Shown here: in pieces, positions 36,673 to 49,106 of the stretch
Layout: each line of letters starts with the position of its first letter
Position numbering within the stretch: position 1 is the stretch's first letter
Source of the DNA: Cornus controversa
Lineage: Eukaryota; Streptophyta; Magnoliopsida; Cornales; Cornaceae
NCBI GenBank assembly: GCA_026545225.1
Contig: CM048852.1
Coordinates: forward strand, 57,047,146 to 57,111,145
Direction of reading: 5' to 3'
Length of the DNA stretch: 64,000 nt
Notes under the pieces: model-generated
Databases searched by the model: none
Seen by the model: only the letters and a program-made list of their open reading frames with translations
What the model was told of the DNA's origin: nothing
Translations under genes and position numbers: made by a program

Positions 36673-39600
36673 TTTAAACTATTTATAAATGATAATCTCA
36701 AAGCCTTTTTCCACCACAAACTTAGGCTTTTGATATAAAAAAAAACTCTGTACCAGAATGAGAAGCTTTAGGCATGAATAAAAATGCGACCATTGTAAAT
36801 AGAGCCGTGAATCCAGTGATGCTTTGTATCATTACGATTATCTAATTTTCTCAGTTAAAAATAAGTTGGATCTGCATGGCGTTCATATTGATTTTCATCC
36901 AACGATGAGGTCATCCTTTTCCAAACAAACACGTACTCCAACCAACACTAATGCTCCATTTTGTTGGAGGAGTGGAAAAATAGATGGAAGGGAGAGGGAG
37001 ATGAATGAATGAGACGTCTTTAATGAAGGGGGTGTTTCTCTCACTTTTTGATTTTTTAAATGAAATGGATATATAGTAGAAATGATGGATGGAGTAACAC
37101 ATTCTTTTTGTTTGGTTGGAAGGAAGGGAATGATAATTTTTATATTTTTTTACCACTTCATTGTAGGGTAGTTATTCTTTTCCTAATCTCTTTGTCTAAT
37201 TTTGAAAAGATAAAAAAAAAATAGGCACTTGTTTATTCCATATCTTCCTTTACTTCCAACAAACAAGTGAATGTTCTTTTATCCCTCCTCTCTTTCATCA
37301 TTCCTTCTAACCAAACATAACATATATCTTCTCATTATATTGTTGTAGTGACATGTGGTCTAATGAAGTAGTTATAACCTTGCTCTAAGCAGCGACAAAC
37401 CTCCATGGGGACCAAGGGGGGCCATGCCCCCCTACAGCGCAAATTTTTTTAAAAAAAACCCTACAATCTAAGTGTATTATGAATGGTAAGTTCCAAAATA
37501 CGAAGAATATTTAATTTTGGTCCCTCCAAAGTATAAACAAACTTCAATTTAGATTTTTTTTTACCTTATTTTGGAAGCTGCCATTTGAGAAAAAATTCAA
37601 CATATAAATATAATTAGTGTTTATATTTTTCTAAGAATTATGAAATAATTTTGTATTTCTTCTTTAATATATGAATGTATAATCACTATTTATATATGAT
37701 TTTATTATGAAATACTACAATTTCTGCTCTAAGAAATTTATGTTGGAAAATATATGCGTATATGGTACTATTTAAGATATAAAACAATTGTACTAACATG
37801 TTAAATCATATAAATTATATATCCTCTTAAAATCACAAGAAAATCTCTTACCATTCCACAATATATATAAAACCTTCTATATCAAATGTTATATAAACCA
37901 TATGAAATATAGCACAATCAAGTAATTCATATTGATTTTATATTTTATAACTTAAAATACATAAATAGTAAAGAATCTATAGATCGAGATCTCTTACCAT
38001 TCCACAATATATATAAAACCTTCTATATCAAATGTTATATAAACCATATGAAATATAACACAATCAAGTAATTCATATTGATTTTATATTATATAACTTA
38101 AAATACATAAATACTAAAGAACTTATAGATTGAGGCTAGAGTTAGACTCTATGTCTTTAAGACAATTATCGCGTGTTGAACGGACCCTTGGCGGGATACA
38201 ACGACCTTCCTCTCAATCGGTAGCAACACAATAAACTAATTGAGCTTCTACGAACCACCTATGTGATTGTACTCTCTTGAACCTGACTCTCCTAACTTGT
38301 TGATGAAGACTAGATCACAAAGACTAATTGAGCTACAACTTGGTTAGGCTATATAGATTTTGTAGGGAGGGAGACCTCTGACGTGAGAGAAGTCTGAAAA
38401 AACATGTTTTACAAATAAATGACCTATTTATAGGCATACTAGTATCCTTTCAAAAGTATCTGAATTGCCATGGGACATGTCATTTGGTGCAAAAGGTTGT
38501 AACTCTACCGTTAAAACTTTAAACAATACTAATTGTGTCTATTTGATACTAACGACATTTTTAGTGTTTATTCAGTGTGAATTGCACTATTTCACCTTTA
38601 ATTTTCATTCAAATTTTCTAACAATTTAATAATACCAATAATAATTTTTTTATTATATTTTTTTTCTAATAATCTTTTAACATTAGAAGGATACAGCCAA
38701 ATTGGGCTTCTACTATATTTATTTAAAATTTATATTCAAAACTCAATAATGTAATGCCAACAAGCGTATTCAGTTCGTGTCATATCATTATCCAGTATTC
38801 TATCATGGAATACAATTGTATGCGAATGCTTATCGGACTAGTAATGATATGAAACTTTATGTGGGTCCTAATTTCTCCACTAAAAGCATCCATATTGAGT
38901 AAACCAGGCAACGCAGCCATGAGTCCCAACTTGCAATCCAACTAAAGTGCGCGTAGGGACTGTTTGCGAATGCTTATCGGACTAGCATTGCCTGACAAGA
39001 AAGTATGAACCATGTGAAAAGTTATCAAATAATAGGTGGTTAGGTAGCGTTGCAAAAAAAAAAAAAAAAATTTCAAATATGAAAACAAAGACATATAGAT
39101 TTACAAAGTTAATTCAAAATTTAAGATTACGTTCTTGATGATGTTGCATGATTTTTTCACTTTGATAAAAAAAATGACATTCAATTATAAAAAATTCAGA
39201 CGATACATATAGGCATCTTTTAGGACTAAGTAACAAGTGTAAAAATATCAAATACATCCTCTGATACCCTTCCAATGGCAAGCAAAATACACCATTTGAT
39301 AACAAGTTGAATCCGCAAAGTTGGAACAATATTTAAAGTATAATTACACGCCACACTTTCTACCAGATAAGTGTGCTAATAAAATGACAATACGTCGACA
39401 TAGAAAAATAATAAAAGAGTTAAAAGTCTCTGAACCATTTGCGGTGGCCGAAAGGTTCGGAGTTGGAGTACGAATTCAAACTCCACGTTCTATGATAGTA
39501 TAAAACTGTTTGTACCATCAAGTTTTTACTTGGTTTACCTTTCTGATGGTGTTAGTAATTTCATTATCATCCTCTAATAAAATGATTAACAAAATGTTGA

Positions 39601-40231
39601 GAATGGTAAAAATTAATGCCATATCATCAAGTTAATTTCTTTACTTTTGGGTACGGTGTATGAAAAAATCTCAGTTTAAATATATAAACAAGGAGAAGTG
39701 CCCTAACGAAACCATGGAGAAACTCTCCTTAATTGCACTTTTTGACAACCATTTTTTAGGTAGGGACATTGAACTCAAGAGTTGGGCTCATCTGCTAATG
39801 TCACATGATCAACTATATATATATATATATATATATATATCTCCTGTGATGGGACTAACTTTTCTAACCTAATCTCATCAAACTTAGTGTTTTAGGATAT
39901 ACTTGATCGAAACCCTAGTCACTACTATAGCTGTTAACATGACGACGTTCTGAATTCACAACCGATCATACCTGATAATTAAAACTGATGCATAGTGAGG
40001 TGAGGATTATTCATTTTAATGAATACATGTCATGTTTTTTTTTTGAATACAGAAGAATTAACTTCATCCATGGCCATTCATCATGAATACTGGTCCCACA
40101 TCACGTGACTGCAAGAGTACTTGTCCTAACTCAATTACTAGATTTTGCTTAAGCCAAAGGAAAAGTTCACTATCATCAACCAGTGAAGTCATAATAATGT
40201 ATTTTGTCGTCACATTAATTATAGAATCAAG

Positions 40232-40274
<43 letters not shown>

Positions 40275-41180
40275 CCAATAAATTAAGGAAGTTCTTTCTG
40301 TCGATCTGCCTCAAGTTTTTATGGGTGGTCCAGCAATTACATTCAGAAAAGGGGAACCATGTGGAGGAAATTATAGTCAGTTGATCACTTATCTTTATCT
40401 TTGACGTTGGTTGCTTGTACCAATCCTCATTGTCAACTTATCAATTAACTACAACCTCTCACACACATACTTAGTATACTACTACTACTACTACTACAAC
40501 AACAAAAGAGAGGGAAAAAAGAAAATATATTTTTCACAAAAAATGAAAGTGCTAGCTAGTTGCTCTCTTCAGCGAAAGGTGCACGTGTGTGTATACTGTA
40601 TCATCCAGAGAAACTTTTAGCCTAACCATTCAATTTGTATGTGTATACAATTATCCATGTGTGTGTATACTGTATACTTTATACATATTCTGTTTCCTCT
40701 CAGAGCCTTGTTGATGTGGCAGTGGCAGTGGCTCCGTCTGATAAAGGATGGGACGAAAATGGATCAAATGGAGAGGATTGAAGTTTGCCGACACCACTAA
40801 AGAGTTCAAAACTACGCCAAAACTTGATGGACTCAGAGCCCAACAGAGGAGGTCTCAGCCTTTTGCCATCCCTACCCATATATTAAGGGTGTTCAAGTCA
40901 GTTTAGACAAGTGTCAAGTAGCCCATTATCTATCTATCTATAAATATGTAAATAAATAAATAAATATGTCATTATTTGGCATTCCTAGGGACACGCTGCT
41001 AATTGGCGGACACCTAAAGTTGTTAAACAGCCAAAAGCCAAAAGACGGTTCATTCAAACCATAACCTTTTTTAGGTGATTTCTTGGGATTTTTTTTCTTA
41101 TCATTTTCATCCTCAAACAACTTCAATCTAAAGATTGAAACAAGGTTAGATACACATATTTGTCTTTCATTAATGTTTAA
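36673..41180. other. AT-rich intergenic region with repeat fragments
   Basis: No gene was recognised. The stretch 37390-37460 (CCAAGGGGGGCCATGCCCCCC) resembles ends of plant hAT/CACTA elements. A 146-bp tandem duplication lies at 37843-38134. A word GCGAATGCTTATCGGACTAG occurs twice (about 38822 and 38965). (AT)n tracts are near 39812-39840 and 40232-40267, and a trinucleotide ACT run is near 40480-40497. Confidence 0.55.
37843..38134. repeat. Tandem duplication of 146 bp
   Basis: Both copies start ATCTCTTACCATTCCACA and share TATATCAAATGTTATATAAA with very few differences, so the duplication is recent. Confidence 0.9.
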
Positions 41181-42010
41181 GCTTTTTTTTTTTTTTTTGA
41201 AAGGTAAAGCCAATTTATAAAGACAGAAAATATTTACTGTGAGCCTATTAGAAACAACAAGCCCAAAAAGAAGGTATTGAGCCCGAGATGGATCAGAAAG
41301 AAAAAGAGGGAAGGCCCAGTGGACCTACGGAGGCCTCATGGGCGTAAGATCGGAAGATAACGGGTAGGATATCTAACCATTATGTAGGAATATACAAAAA
41401 TGAACGGATCAAAACTCTTATGGTGGAGAGTTTGGTACGCGAGAATAAAATGAGAATGAAATGATTATATTTATTCTATTATTTGATTTTAAACCTGAAA
41501 TGATACAATAATGGAACGAGGTTTTTCTTCCTAAACAAATGCATCCCATTCCATTGTTCTATATTAATCGCAGCATTAAGGAAAAATCAGAGTTACGAGC
41601 TCAGAGTATGAACACACACTCTCACATGATATAATCGACGTCAATCGGGCATAGGGGGAGTACGATCTAGCTCAGGAGAAACATCCCAGTCTTGAAGGAT
41701 TGATCTTGTCTCCCAATTGTCAAAGCTGGATTTGGAGAATGACAGTATTGCATTGATGGAGGCTAAAATCAGCTTGAGAACGTTATTATGTGACGATCTG
41801 CAATTTCTGGTGCAACGGGCTTTACGTTCCATCCATATGTGATATACCATTGATGGAAGGGAAAATTTGCATGTTCTATGGCCCGGGCCTATTCCAATTC
41901 CAGTGGTGGCTCGCCCATGCAACGAATTGTGGTCAGATAGAGCTCTGCGTGAGAAATCCACACTTGGCTTGAATGAATCTCCATATGGACGACATAAAGA
42001 AACATTCAAA
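41180..42010 (-). mobile_element. LINE 3'-end fragment, minus strand
   Basis: On the minus strand a frame (42009-41641) includes YHIWMERKARCTRNCRSS, matching the C-terminal part that follows the zf-RVT domain in plant L1-type LINE ORF2. It continues toward a run of about 16 A (minus strand) near 41187-41202, consistent with a LINE poly(A) tail. The upstream reverse transcriptase is absent, as expected for 5'-truncated LINE copies. The segment between the frame end and the tail has no recognisable feature. Confidence 0.6.
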
Positions 42011-42296
42011 GAAGAGATTGGAGTGAGATTCAGGGTATGTGAGGTAGAGAGGAAAATTTACATTTGGGATTTGTCAATAAGCCATGCTCCTTTCATCGAG
42101 GGTTGAAAGTTTGGATTTGAGGGCTATCCAAAGGATCAATTTATATTTAGGGATTGCAGGGAGTCCAAAGGAGCTTGTACTATGGTGCAGGGGGAGATTG
42201 AATGGGATAGTGTATGCCTGCGTATATGTGGTTGTAATATTTGTTTTACTGTAATTTGCGTGCCCTTGAGCTTATGACAATTGACTACATTTTCTT

Positions 42297-42999
42297 GGTA
42301 CAGTGAAATAAATCCCCTCTCGTTTTAAAATAGTGCATAATACCCTCTTTTTTTTTTTTGGTGCAACAAACATCTTCCAACTTATAAATTGATGCAATTT
42401 GTCCTTATTTGATTTAAAAATTAACTTAAAATTACAAAAATACCCTCACAAATAAAAAACTGATTAATTTACTGAAAAATACCAAAAAAAATTATCGAAA
42501 AAAAGAACTTCAATTTCTCAAAAAAAAAAACCCAAAAAAATGAACTTTAATTCACCAACTATTTTTCAGTAAATTTATTTCGGTATTTTTTTTGTAATTT
42601 TGTTCGTATTTTTCAACAAATTAAAGTTCTTTTTTGGTATTTTTCGAAAAGAAATTTTTTGTAAATTTTTCAGTATTTTAATTTGTCAAAAAATACCGAA
42701 ATAAATTTACCAAAAAAAATTGATGAACTAAAGTTCTTTTTTTTCGGGTAAATTTTTTTGATAAATTAAAGTTCTTTTTTTTGGTATTTTTTAGTAAATT
42801 AATCAGTTTTTTATTTTTATTTTTATTATTTGTGAGGGTATTTTTGTCATTAAAAGTCAATTTTTAATCCAAATAGGGGCAAATTGCACCAATTTGTAAG
42901 TTGGAGGGTGTTTGTTGCGCAAAAAAAAAAAAAAAAAAAAAAAAAGGAGGGTATTGTGTACTATTTTAAAATCAAAGGAGGGTTATTGCACTTTGGCTA
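42297..42999. mobile_element. Foldback DNA element with long inverted arms
   Basis: Left arm words AATAGTGCATAATACCCTC, GCAACAAACATCTTCCAAC and ATACCCTCACAAATAAAAA reappear inverted in the right arm (TGTGAGGGTATT, GTTGGAGGGTGTTTGTTGCG, GGAGGGTATTGTG). Each arm is about 190 bases and the centre is very AT-rich. A 25-base A run lies at 42921-42945. Flanks CATTTTCTT and TATTTTTTT may be a degraded 9-base duplication. The ends are approximate. Confidence 0.7.
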
Positions 43000-44053
43000 T
43001 TTTTTTTCGTTTGTTTACACATCTCATTTGGATAGTGTATGCATGCGCATATGCCTACCTTTACCTTTGTTGGTCACACAAATAATCCGTTAAATGACTT
43101 TACAGTTCTTGTGCTTTTATAATTAAAGTGGCAAATTACAATTGCAAAACTTAGTCTGTGTTGCCAATATCTCACAGGTTTTTTTCTTTATCCCATCATC
43201 GTTCTTATCTTGGGTTTATTTTTTACAGTATAATTTTTTTTTTTGGTGGGGGGGGGGGGGGGGGGGGGGGGGGGGAATTATTAAGGTAAGATTTACCGAA
43301 TGCCTTAAATTAAAGGGTTTATTATCATAGATGTGAATTGAGTTGCACGAATTGAATATTAAAAACTAGAGTAATAGAGAGAGAGAGCGTGAGTGTGTGA
43401 TGCGAGAGAGGAGAACTTTTTTGAAGTGTTGTGGACAGGGTTAGTTTGGGCATTTGTAATTTATATTTGACTTGACTTTAACTGACATTTAAAACTTTAA
43501 TCTATAAGTAATAAAAAAATAAACTTGCGTAAATATCACTGACACTCCTATGGCCGGTTTGAACTTATCTCACACAGAGAGAAAGTTTGTTTTAGTGACA
43601 GCTTAAATCCAAATGTTTTGATCCGTCTATCAGAGAGACCTCAAATCGTGTATAGACAACTCTGACACCATGCAAAAAGATGATGATACCTTTTGACCTT
43701 CTTCATGACATAGTAAATTACTTAGGTACCCTTTTTTTATAATTATACTTTCTCCTTTTTTCTCTCTCTCTCTTCTTTCTCCTTTACAAGTCTTTGTCCA
43801 CATTCATCACTTCCTTTCTTTAAGTTATTAGGAAAATACTTTAAATAGTTAATACAGAACCTTTTAGACACACATCCAAAAATATCTATCTCAATCTGTA
43901 TCGTCAACCATCCTCATCCAACAATTTATTTTCAATCAACACAAAGTACTGATATATAAAATCCTATATATATAAATAAAATTGTATATATATAAATATA
44001 TGCACATAATATATAGATAAATACACACACATATATATATATATATATAAATA

Positions 44054-44088
<35 letters not shown>

Positions 44089-44104
44089 CTTCAGATAGAT
44101 TTAA
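43000..44104. other. Spacer with a 28-base guanine run
   Basis: No gene. Holds poly(G) at 43248-43275, (AG)n near 43377-43388 and long AT-rich dinucleotide tracts at 44030-44085. Confidence 0.6.
43248..43275 (+). repeat. Homopolymer of 28 guanines
   Basis: An uninterrupted G run preceded by GGT and a T-rich tract. Rare in plant genomes; it could form quadruplex structures or reflect an assembly or sequencing artefact. Confidence 0.9.
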
Positions 44105-45768
44105 GGGTTAAATACAATGACATCTCCTTAGGTTTGACCTAATTACATTCGGGTAAAACTTTTTAAAATTCTTGCATTCACTTCCCTTGAAGTTTGTGGA
44201 CGTTTTACAAGTGCACCCTTCTGCACAAATTTTTGTGAAGTCTATCCAAAAAAATACATGAACTGACCAAAATTCCTTCATTCCATATGAAATATCTTTC
44301 ATAACCTTTACAAAGCCACTTATTTACATAAATACCTCATATTTTATGCTAAATTTACCCATAAATTAATTTAATCAAAATAAACATTAAATGCATAAGA
44401 ACTTATTACAGATCTGTAGGGCTTTATATATATATATATATATAAAATTTGCATTTGGGTCTCCCATTTGATAAATCAAAGAAGAGAGGTCGAGAGATTG
44501 ATTGAAGGGTAGAGGTATGGTTATATAAATGCTTATAAATTCAGTTTATACTTTAAGTTTTGTATTCATTACATTTCAATTAAATATGTGGGTCTACAAT
44601 TAAAAATAATTTATAACTCAAAAATAAATGAATAATGAATTGATAATTATTGTTTAGATTAATTAATTTAAATAAATTACATTTTAATTTTAAGGTTAGG
44701 GTTAGGATTTGGGAAAGAAAAAGTGGAAACACTATATTGGCATAACCACTGCCAACCACCGCCATCGCCAACCAACCCCAAACCCAGCACCTCTTCTATT
44801 TTTGCCACCACCAGATCCACCACCACTATAGCTACTGCGACTCCATATATATCTTAGTTAATCACCAATAAATGCATACATTGTGTGTGTGTGTGTGTGT
44901 ATCCGTTTACAACCGGACCATCTCCAAGGTCAACAAAACCCTAAATCGGAACCCACCGCAAAGACATCATCCTTGTCCATGGCGACGAAACCTAGATCGA
45001 GCAAGAGTGGGCAGAGGAGGCTACGACCATGGTCGGGGTCATCATCCTTGTCAATGCCCACTCACCCGTCGACCAAACCATCGTCGCCCTTTCCGAGCAC
45101 ATGGACGTCGGACACACTATCATCGATGGCAGCAACGAGCGGTATGAAAACACCGAGAGACAGATCTATGAAGTCACTGATAATAGTATTCTTTATTTCG
45201 GCACGGGGTCTTAATTAGGTGACGAAGGGATTTGGATGGGATGGCAGTGGGCAAACATATGTATCTACATATATACGTGCATACAAACACACACAAACAT
45301 GTTTGATTTTGGAGATAGGTTGTTCATTGTATATGATTTTGGAGATTGATTGTTCAAATTTGATTGCAAAAATGGAAAGAAAATACTCAAGAAATTGATG
45401 AAACCCTAGAGATAGAAAGTTAGGAGAGGGAGGCTCTGCAGACAAGTTTTTAGGGTTTGAACGAGAAAGAAGAGTGGTTTAATCGCTAAGTTTGCTTTTT
45501 ATGGATGTGGTAATATGGTCATTTCAATGGAGCATATATTTTTTATTTTTCTAACATTAAAATATTAGGGGTATTAAGGAAAAATCATCACAAAATTTAA
45601 CGTCCGTAAGACTAATTCCGTTATAGGGGAGGTTAATGCAAAATTTTTGAAAAATTTTAGCCAAGTATAATTAGGCCAAACCTCAGGGAAGGTCAATGCA
45701 AAATTTTTGAAAAGTTTCAGCGGAGTGTAATTAGGCCAAACCTCAGGAGAGGTCATTGTATTTAACCC
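44105..45768. mobile_element. Pack-MULE: Mutator-like element carrying a 6-phosphogluconate dehydrogenase fragment
   Basis: Inverted ends GGGTTAAATACAATGAC and GTCATTGTATTTAACCC lie next to flanks TAGATTTAA (44096-44104) and TACATTTAA (45769-45777), a 9-base duplication with one mismatch. Arms of the same family as 33102-34436 (GACCTAATTACA / GTAATTAGGCCAAACCTCAG); the right arm motif is repeated twice. The interior carries a 6PGDH-like gene fragment (about 44900-45245). No transposase is seen, so the element is non-autonomous. Confidence 0.88.
44900..45245 (+). pseudogene. Captured 6-phosphogluconate dehydrogenase fragment
   Basis: One plus-strand frame reads SVYNRTISKVNKTLNR (about 44901-44950), matching the NADP-binding start of plant 6PGDH (SVYNRTxSKVDET). 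A second frame from about 45029 reads VGVIILVNAHSPVDQTIVAL and then YENTERQIYE, matching the segment with VIILVKAGxPVDQTI and NEWYENTERR. The conserved GGNEW is changed to GSNER. A TAA falls at the point where the SGGEEG motif should be, though LGDEG follows. Frameshifts, the stop and the missing C-terminal domain mean no enzyme is made. Donor gene location is unknown. Confidence 0.85.
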
Positions 45769-46740
45769 TACATTTAAAATGGGGCTACATATATAAATAC
45801 ATATATATATATACATATATATATATATTATTCAACCACCATATCACTTGAATGTATCATAGTTGGTATGACAGAGGTGAGTTGCAGCGATGATATTTGA
45901 GGGTAACAACAACCACCATAGTCCTTCACCTCTGTCGTAGTAGACCCATTGCCCAATCTCCTCAGCAGCAGAACCACCTCAAAGAGACTAATTTCACATG
46001 ACTTTCACAGCAGGAGCACATCGCCGATTATCTCGGCCTTGCCAGAACTTCATTTACAAGACCCATTTTATCTCCATTGAGCACCACCGTGGAAGATCCA
46101 TGAACACCAAAACTTCAACCCCATATCGAACACCATCATCTCCTCCGATGAAGCACTACCGAGACACCACATCTGGGTTCATCACCACCAAAGCATGTTC
46201 CCCATCCATGGCCACTGTTGTCTACCTATGTAGCTCCACTCACCACTGGCCAGACTCACCAGTCATCACTTCTAACACCACCAACATCTCTCCACCGTGA
46301 AGACACCCACCATGCAATCGAGTGCCATTAAAGGTAGAGAGAGATGGCTTCCTAGAGAGATATTTCATCAAGGTTAGGGTTCTCATAAACCCCTTATAAT
46401 GGAGGTGTGGTGGCTTCGGATTGTCTCTTCGTAATGACATGGTTCTGGTGACGGTGTTCCAGTTTCGGCAATGCGAAGAAGAAGATGGAGATGTTTGGCG
46501 AAGAAGAAATCTAGTGATGGACTAGGCACAGGCAATGGAGTTTCAGTTACTTCAATGGAGTTGGGTGATGGTCAGAATGGTTGCGATGGTGGAGCTCTGG
46601 TGTGATTAGGGATGTTAATTTAACCCGCCCCATCCTGCCCCTAATGGGACAGGTTTAGGATCATACTAATTGAATTAGGGGTGAGTTTGAGAAAATAGAC
46701 TTAGTTAAGAATCCATGATTCTAGACGTGTTATTTCATTC
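45769..46740. other. Spacer, possible further captured or low-complexity sequence
   Basis: The 45840-46620 stretch is less AT-rich than its surroundings and has an open frame (45998-46300, plus) rich in Thr, His, Ser and Pro, without recognisable domain. The words AACCCGCCCCATCC near 46622 resemble ends of common plant DNA elements. Nothing firm. Confidence 0.4.
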
Positions 46741-46769
46741 CATTGAAGTGTCTTAAATGTGGCTACTCA

Positions 46770-47602
46770 GAAATTGAAACTTTAGAGCAACAATTTGCTT
46801 TGAATGTTATTCATAAACCATGTTATCCTAGGCCAACTCCCATAGACCTCCAATTAAAAGAAAATAATTTTCATCATATCACCTCCTATAATGGATCGGC
46901 CATTTACCAATAGAATCTAGATGGCCTGTCTGATTATCAGATAATTACACTCTTGCACCAATGATGATATATGCCAATTCAACTAAAAATCACAATCTTC
47001 ATAATTGAGAAATAGGAGTTGCTAAGTATTTAATTGCTAAATTTTTCGGTAAATTATGAGGATGGTGGGATAATTATCTCATCCATGAGCAACAAAATAT
47101 GATCATTCTAGCTGTCAAAAAAAGACAAGATGGGACAATAATTTTAAACCTAAACAACCAACTAATTTCGGATGCAATAACTACCCTTATTACTGCTATC
47201 ACCCAACACTTATTAGGAAATACTCTTGTTCTTTATGAAAGAGGAAAAGAAATATTAATTAACCTCAGCTGTTCCACGTTAACACATTTTAGTTGGTACC
47301 GAGATGTATTCCTCTTAAAATTATACCAACGTAATGATACTAATCATGACTTTTGGAAAGAGAGATTTATAGCACGACTTCCAACACTCTTTGCTGAAAA
47401 GGTTAGGACTAGAATTAAAAATAAACATAATGGTGAAACTCCATATAATCAATACACCTCTGGGGAAATCATTTCTGAAGTTTGTGCTGAATGTCTCAAT
47501 TTATGCACATATATTAAATTACAAAACCAATTGAAGAAAGGGCAAAAATCAGGCCAAACTGAATTAGGCCAATTTTGTTACCAATTTGGATATGACACCT
47601 GA
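46770..47602 (+). pseudogene. Pararetroviral capsid-like region
   Basis: An upstream decayed part (46770-47090, several stops) is followed by an open stretch from about 47099. It reads FWKERFIARLPTLFAEKVR and later ELGQFCYQFGYDT, the hallmark block preceding the zinc knuckle in plant caulimovirid capsid proteins. The protein would package viral DNA or RNA; here it is interrupted. Confidence 0.8.
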
Positions 47603-47756
47603 AACCGCCCTTCTCCTCTTCAAAACCCAAGACCCATAAAAAATACAAGAAATATAAAAGAATAAATTTCATAAAAAATTCAAGTTCCAAACCTCGAGAA
47701 TAATCTTCTCCGAAATTTCAGAAAAGAAAGCCTTTCGTAACAAAAGGTCCCCCACT

Positions 47757-48261
47757 TGTTTCAAATGTGAAAAAAAAAGGTCATTACCAAAGCCAATGTA
47801 AGGTAAAACACAAACATGTCACCAAAGAAAAGGTTAATGCTTTGGATATCTCTGAAGAGGCCAAAATTGAAAATTTCAAAATAATCTTTGATTCTAAGCC
47901 CAATGATTCCTCTACAAACAATGAAGACTTTTATGATGATGTTTTATCCTCATCTCTTTTTGATACATCCTTCTCATCTAAATCTGGCTGTGCTACTTGT
48001 AAAAATGAAATTGACTATTATAAAGCAATTCTTGAAACCAATGGTTTACATATATATACTTTAACTAAAGAAGAAAATTCAATTCTTGAAATTCTGGATC
48101 AAATCGAAAATCTTACAAAAAGGCAACATATTATTTTACAATATATTAAAGTTATAAGAAATGCTTCTGCAAAACCAAAGATAGAAACCTACCAAGAAAA
48201 TCTTCTTTATGAATTTCAAAATGTCATATCTAGAATGGAACAAAAACAAGGGAAAACATGA
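47757..48261 (+). pseudogene. Zinc knuckle and downstream linker of the pararetrovirus
   Basis: A CX2CX4HX4C knuckle (CFKC ... GHYQSQC) starts at 47757. The first two cysteines and the His/last Cys are in different frames because of a run of nine adenines at 47770-47778; a single-base indel in that run would account for the break. The open frame then continues to 48261 as a charged linker. Confidence 0.8.
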
Positions 48262-48399
48262 CCTCTTTCTCTCCAAGATCTCCAACAAGAAATTAATGAA
48301 GTCAGAAAAGAAATCAAAAGTCTTAAACTCCGAATTCAAGACTTAGAAATCTAAGAACAATTTTCCCAATAAAACCTACAGGAACAGACTCCAATTAAT

Positions 48400-48860
48400 G
48401 ATCCTGCTACTTCAGAAAATAAATTTTTAGAAACGTTCGATCATATAAATTTTCAAAAATGGTTTGTTCACATTAAGCTAGTTATCAACCAATAATTTAT
48501 CCTTGAGACCATTGCTCTTTTAGACTGAGGAACATACATGAATTGTATTAAAGAATGCCTCATTCCCTCTCAGTATTACACAAAAACTAAAAATGAATTA
48601 CATACTGCTGATGGAAGCAAAATACAAATTAAATACAAACTCTCATAGTCCATATCGGCAACAATCAAGTTTGTATCAATACCAGCTTCTTGTTAATTAA
48701 AAATCTTAATTAACAAATAATTTTAGGAACACCTTTTCTATCATTACTCCAACCCATGACAATGGATTCCAATGAAATTAGTTCTAATTTTAAAGGAGAA
48801 CTCATCAAGTTTAAATTCATACACCCGCCCCAAGAGACTATAATTAGCTCATTAAAAAAT
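48400..48860 (+). pseudogene. Pararetroviral aspartic protease remnant
   Basis: A frame around 48510-48545 reads ALLD-stop-G then MNCI; the active-site Asp-Thr/Ser-Gly has a TGA in place of its middle residue (48526-48528). Further stops follow. The position between knuckle and polymerase is as expected. Confidence 0.7.
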
Positions 48861-49106
48861 GACTTGATTATTAGAAATTAACACATTTATTCTCTCCAAA
48901 CAGATCTTATCCATGAGAAAACTACAATTCACATATCTACAGAGCAATTTCAAATCAAGTTCAAAAGTTTTCAAGGAACTTTAGAAGAAAAAATTTGCTC
49001 TAATCTCTCAAATGCTTTTTGGTATAGAAAGAAACATATTGTTTCCTTACCTTATCAAAAGGATTTCAATGAAAAAAATATCCCAATAAAAGTAAGACCA
49101 ATCCAA

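Noticed and set aside
45998..46300. 100-codon Thr/Pro/His-rich open frame
   Set aside because: Composition is that of low-complexity CACCA-rich DNA; no domain or gene structure seen. Left as unexplained spacer.
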